Source of the DNA: Bacillota bacterium
Lineage (GTDB): Bacteria > Bacillota > Dethiobacteria > Dethiobacterales > Dethiobacteraceae
Assembly (NCBI GenBank): GCA_012841735.1
Contig: DUUE01000176.1
Location: 1 to 7,171, forward strand
Direction: 5' to 3'
Length of the DNA: 7,171 nt
In this document: one piece after another, positions 5,822 through 7,171 of the stretch
Position numbering within the stretch: position 1 is the stretch's first letter
How the letters are laid out: each line of letters opens with the position of its first letter
Notes under the pieces: model-generated
The model's input: the letters and a program-made list of their open reading frames with translations, nothing else
Database searches by the model: none
Told to the model about the DNA's origin: nothing
Translations under genes and position numbers: made by a program

Positions 5822-7171
5822 ATGTATCAATTCAGGCCGGTCACGGACCGGATCCGGCGGATGCGGGAACTGATCCGCGACCGTATCATTGCAGTAGACA
5901 CGGAAAGAGTGGCTATTCTAAGCGAGGCCTACAGGAAATACGATAAATTGCCGCCTGACATTAAAATCCCGCTGACAACCTATGATATTGTCACCGGCAT
6001 GACTGTCCGGGTGGAAGATGATGAATTACTGGTCGGCAATATAGGCAAGGAATTTTTAGGCTCGGGTCTCTGGCCGGAATGGGATGCCAACTGGCTGTGG
6101 GAAGAACTGGAAGAAATGAAGCTGTGGGAACTGTGGGACGACGGGCTTTACCACCGCACCGACAAATCGGGTGTCCACCTGACCATGTCCCGGGAAGAAA
6201 TAGATAAATTTATGGCTTGCCGGGAATTCTGGCAGGATAAAGTTATCTCCCGGTATATGGACTCCTGGTCGCCGGACGGGTTTGCAGAAGTGGACGCCCT
6301 GGGCGTCCTGGAAATGCCTGCCACCATGCGTACGCGCATCCATACAGGTCATTTGGTGGCGGGTTACGAGAAAATAATTACCACCGGTTATGCCGCCATC
6401 CGCAGGCAGGCACAGGAGTGGATTGACGCCCACAAAGGCAATTTAATGGGCGAAGATGTGGGAAAATATCTTTTTTACAAATCCGCCGTCATTATCTGCG
6501 ATGCGGCCACCGCCATGATCAAGCGCTACGCACAGGCCTGTTTCGACAAAGCGGCCGGCTGCACTGATGAAAAGCGGAAAGCCGAACTGCTGGAAATGGG
6601 CGACGGCCTGCTCTGGATCTCCGAGCACCCGGCGCGCACCTTCCGGGAAGCGCTGCAGGCCGTGATTATGTATCAGGTTCTGCTTTACATGGAAGCAAGG
6701 CACCCCGCCCTGGCCTTCGGGCGTGTGGACCAGTATACCTGGCCTTACCTGAAAAAAGACCTGGAGGAAGGCCGCCTCACACTGGATGAGGCCCAGGAAC
6801 TGGTGGATGCCTTTTTCCTCAAATCGAACTGTTTTTACCGTGCCTCCAATCCCAGCCTGGCCGCCATTACGGGAGTGGGCATCACTTACCATCACACCAC
6901 CATCGGCGGTGTGGACCGCGATACCGGAGAAGATGCCACCAACCCTGTCACTTACATGGTCCTGGAGTCAATGTGCAGGCTGAAATTGCACGACCCGACC
7001 ATTTCCCTGCGCATTAACAAAAATACACCGGCAAAATTATGGGATTGCGCCATTGAAACCACCAAAGTGGTGGGCGGCCTGCCCCTTTTTCAAAATGACG
7101 ACGTTATAATTCCCGGCCTGATGCAAGAACTGAACTTTGAGCTGCGGGACGCCCGCGATTACTGTATTATC
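5822..7171 (+). CDS. Glycyl radical enzyme (pyruvate formate-lyase-like), 5' part only
   Basis: The first 450 residues of a PFL/glycerol-dehydratase-type glycyl radical enzyme, open to the window edge. These anaerobic enzymes use a Gly radical near the C terminus to make a thiyl radical on an active-site Cys. The ATG at 5822 follows TAGGAGG at about nine bases and places the conserved TDRIRRMRELI helix at residue 8, as usual for the family. Visible family motifs are GRVDQYTWPYL (300-310), TIGGVDRDTGEDATNPVTYMVLES (from 360), DPTISLRINKNTP (391-403), GGLPLFQNDDVIIPGL (418-433) and ARDYCII at the edge. In related dehydratases the catalytic Cys comes in a G-C-x-E motif right after this point, so it should lie just outside. 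Tryptophan-rich residues 84-105 (GLWPEWDANWLWEELEEMKLWE) may mark a subtype. Glycine loop, C terminus and activase gene are not in view. The reaction (dehydratase, C-N lyase, C-S lyase, decarboxylase or fumarate-adding) cannot be decided. It is divergent from the methyltransferase cluster. Confidence 0.93.
   Translation, partial: MYQFRPVTDRIRRMRELIRDRIIAVDTERVAILSEAYRKYDKLPPDIKIPLTTYDIVTGMTVRVEDDELLVGNIGKEFLGSGLWPEWDANWLWEELEEMKLWELWDDGLYHRTDKSGVHLTMSREEIDKFMACREFWQDKVISRYMDSWSPDGFAEVDALGVLEMPATMRTRIHTGHLVAGYEKIITTGYAAIRRQAQEWIDAHKGNLMGEDVGKYLFYKSAVIICDAATAMIKRYAQACFDKAAGCTDEKRKAELLEMGDGLLWISEHPARTFREALQAVIMYQVLLYMEARHPALAFGRVDQYTWPYLKKDLEEGRLTLDEAQELVDAFFLKSNCFYRASNPSLAAITGVGITYHHTTIGGVDRDTGEDATNPVTYMVLESMCRLKLHDPTISLRINKNTPAKLWDCAIETTKVVGGLPLFQNDDVIIPGLMQELNFELRDARDYCII

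Noticed and set aside
6056..6895. Minus-strand open frames under the glycyl radical enzyme gene
   Set aside because: They are antisense shadows of a strongly supported coding frame, without ribosome binding sites or family likeness.

Overview
The window looks like a piece of chromosome from an anaerobic, spore-former-type Firmicute (Clostridia; the Desulfotomaculum/Pelotomaculum/Moorella side of the phylum is a reasonable guess). The reasons are the strong AGGAGG-type ribosome binding sites at almost every gene, a corrinoid/tetrahydrofolate methyltransferase set of the acetogen/sulfate-reducer kind, a glycyl radical enzyme and a selenoprotein. The taxonomic placement is inference from gene content. 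No mobile element, CRISPR array, tRNA or rRNA was seen.

Layout. Positions 1-5499 are read on the minus strand and 5822 to the right edge on the plus strand, with a divergent intergenic region between. In minus-strand transcription order: an arylamine N-acetyltransferase homologue with intact Cys-His-Asp triad (5499-4693); a short gap with a plausible promoter (about 4661-4690); a compact operon of a methyltetrahydrofolate-type pterin-binding methyltransferase (4610-3807), a uroporphyrinogen-decarboxylase-family methyltransferase (3783-2794) and a cognate corrinoid protein (2753-2127); a strong intrinsic terminator (2063-2107); a leader of about 270 bases; a selenoprotein gene (1790-45); and a second intrinsic terminator at the left edge (1-31). 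On the plus strand a glycyl radical enzyme gene starts at 5822 and runs off the right edge just before its expected catalytic cysteine.

The main discovery is the gene at 1790-45. Conventional calling splits it into a 107-codon piece ending in TGA and a 460-codon piece starting at a poor TTG codon. The two pieces are in the same frame, separated only by the TGA at 1469-1467 and 13 sense codons. The TGA falls where UGSC-family (seleno)proteins carry selenocysteine (here U-P-G-C). It is followed at the right distance by a hairpin with a GGUC apical loop, like the bacterial SECIS of E. coli fdhF. The product is read as one 581-residue selenoprotein with Sec108 and Cys111, fused to a long C-terminal domain that ends in a C-T-D-G-S-C motif.

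How the genes may work together. The three methyltransferase genes form a complete corrinoid relay: the UroD-like enzyme would move a methyl group from an unknown substrate to the corrinoid protein, and the AcsE/MtrH-like enzyme would pass it to tetrahydrofolate (or the reverse). The selenoprotein lies just downstream, behind a terminator, and might be a redox or substrate-processing partner. That link, and any link to the acetyltransferase or the glycyl radical enzyme, rests on neighbourhood only.
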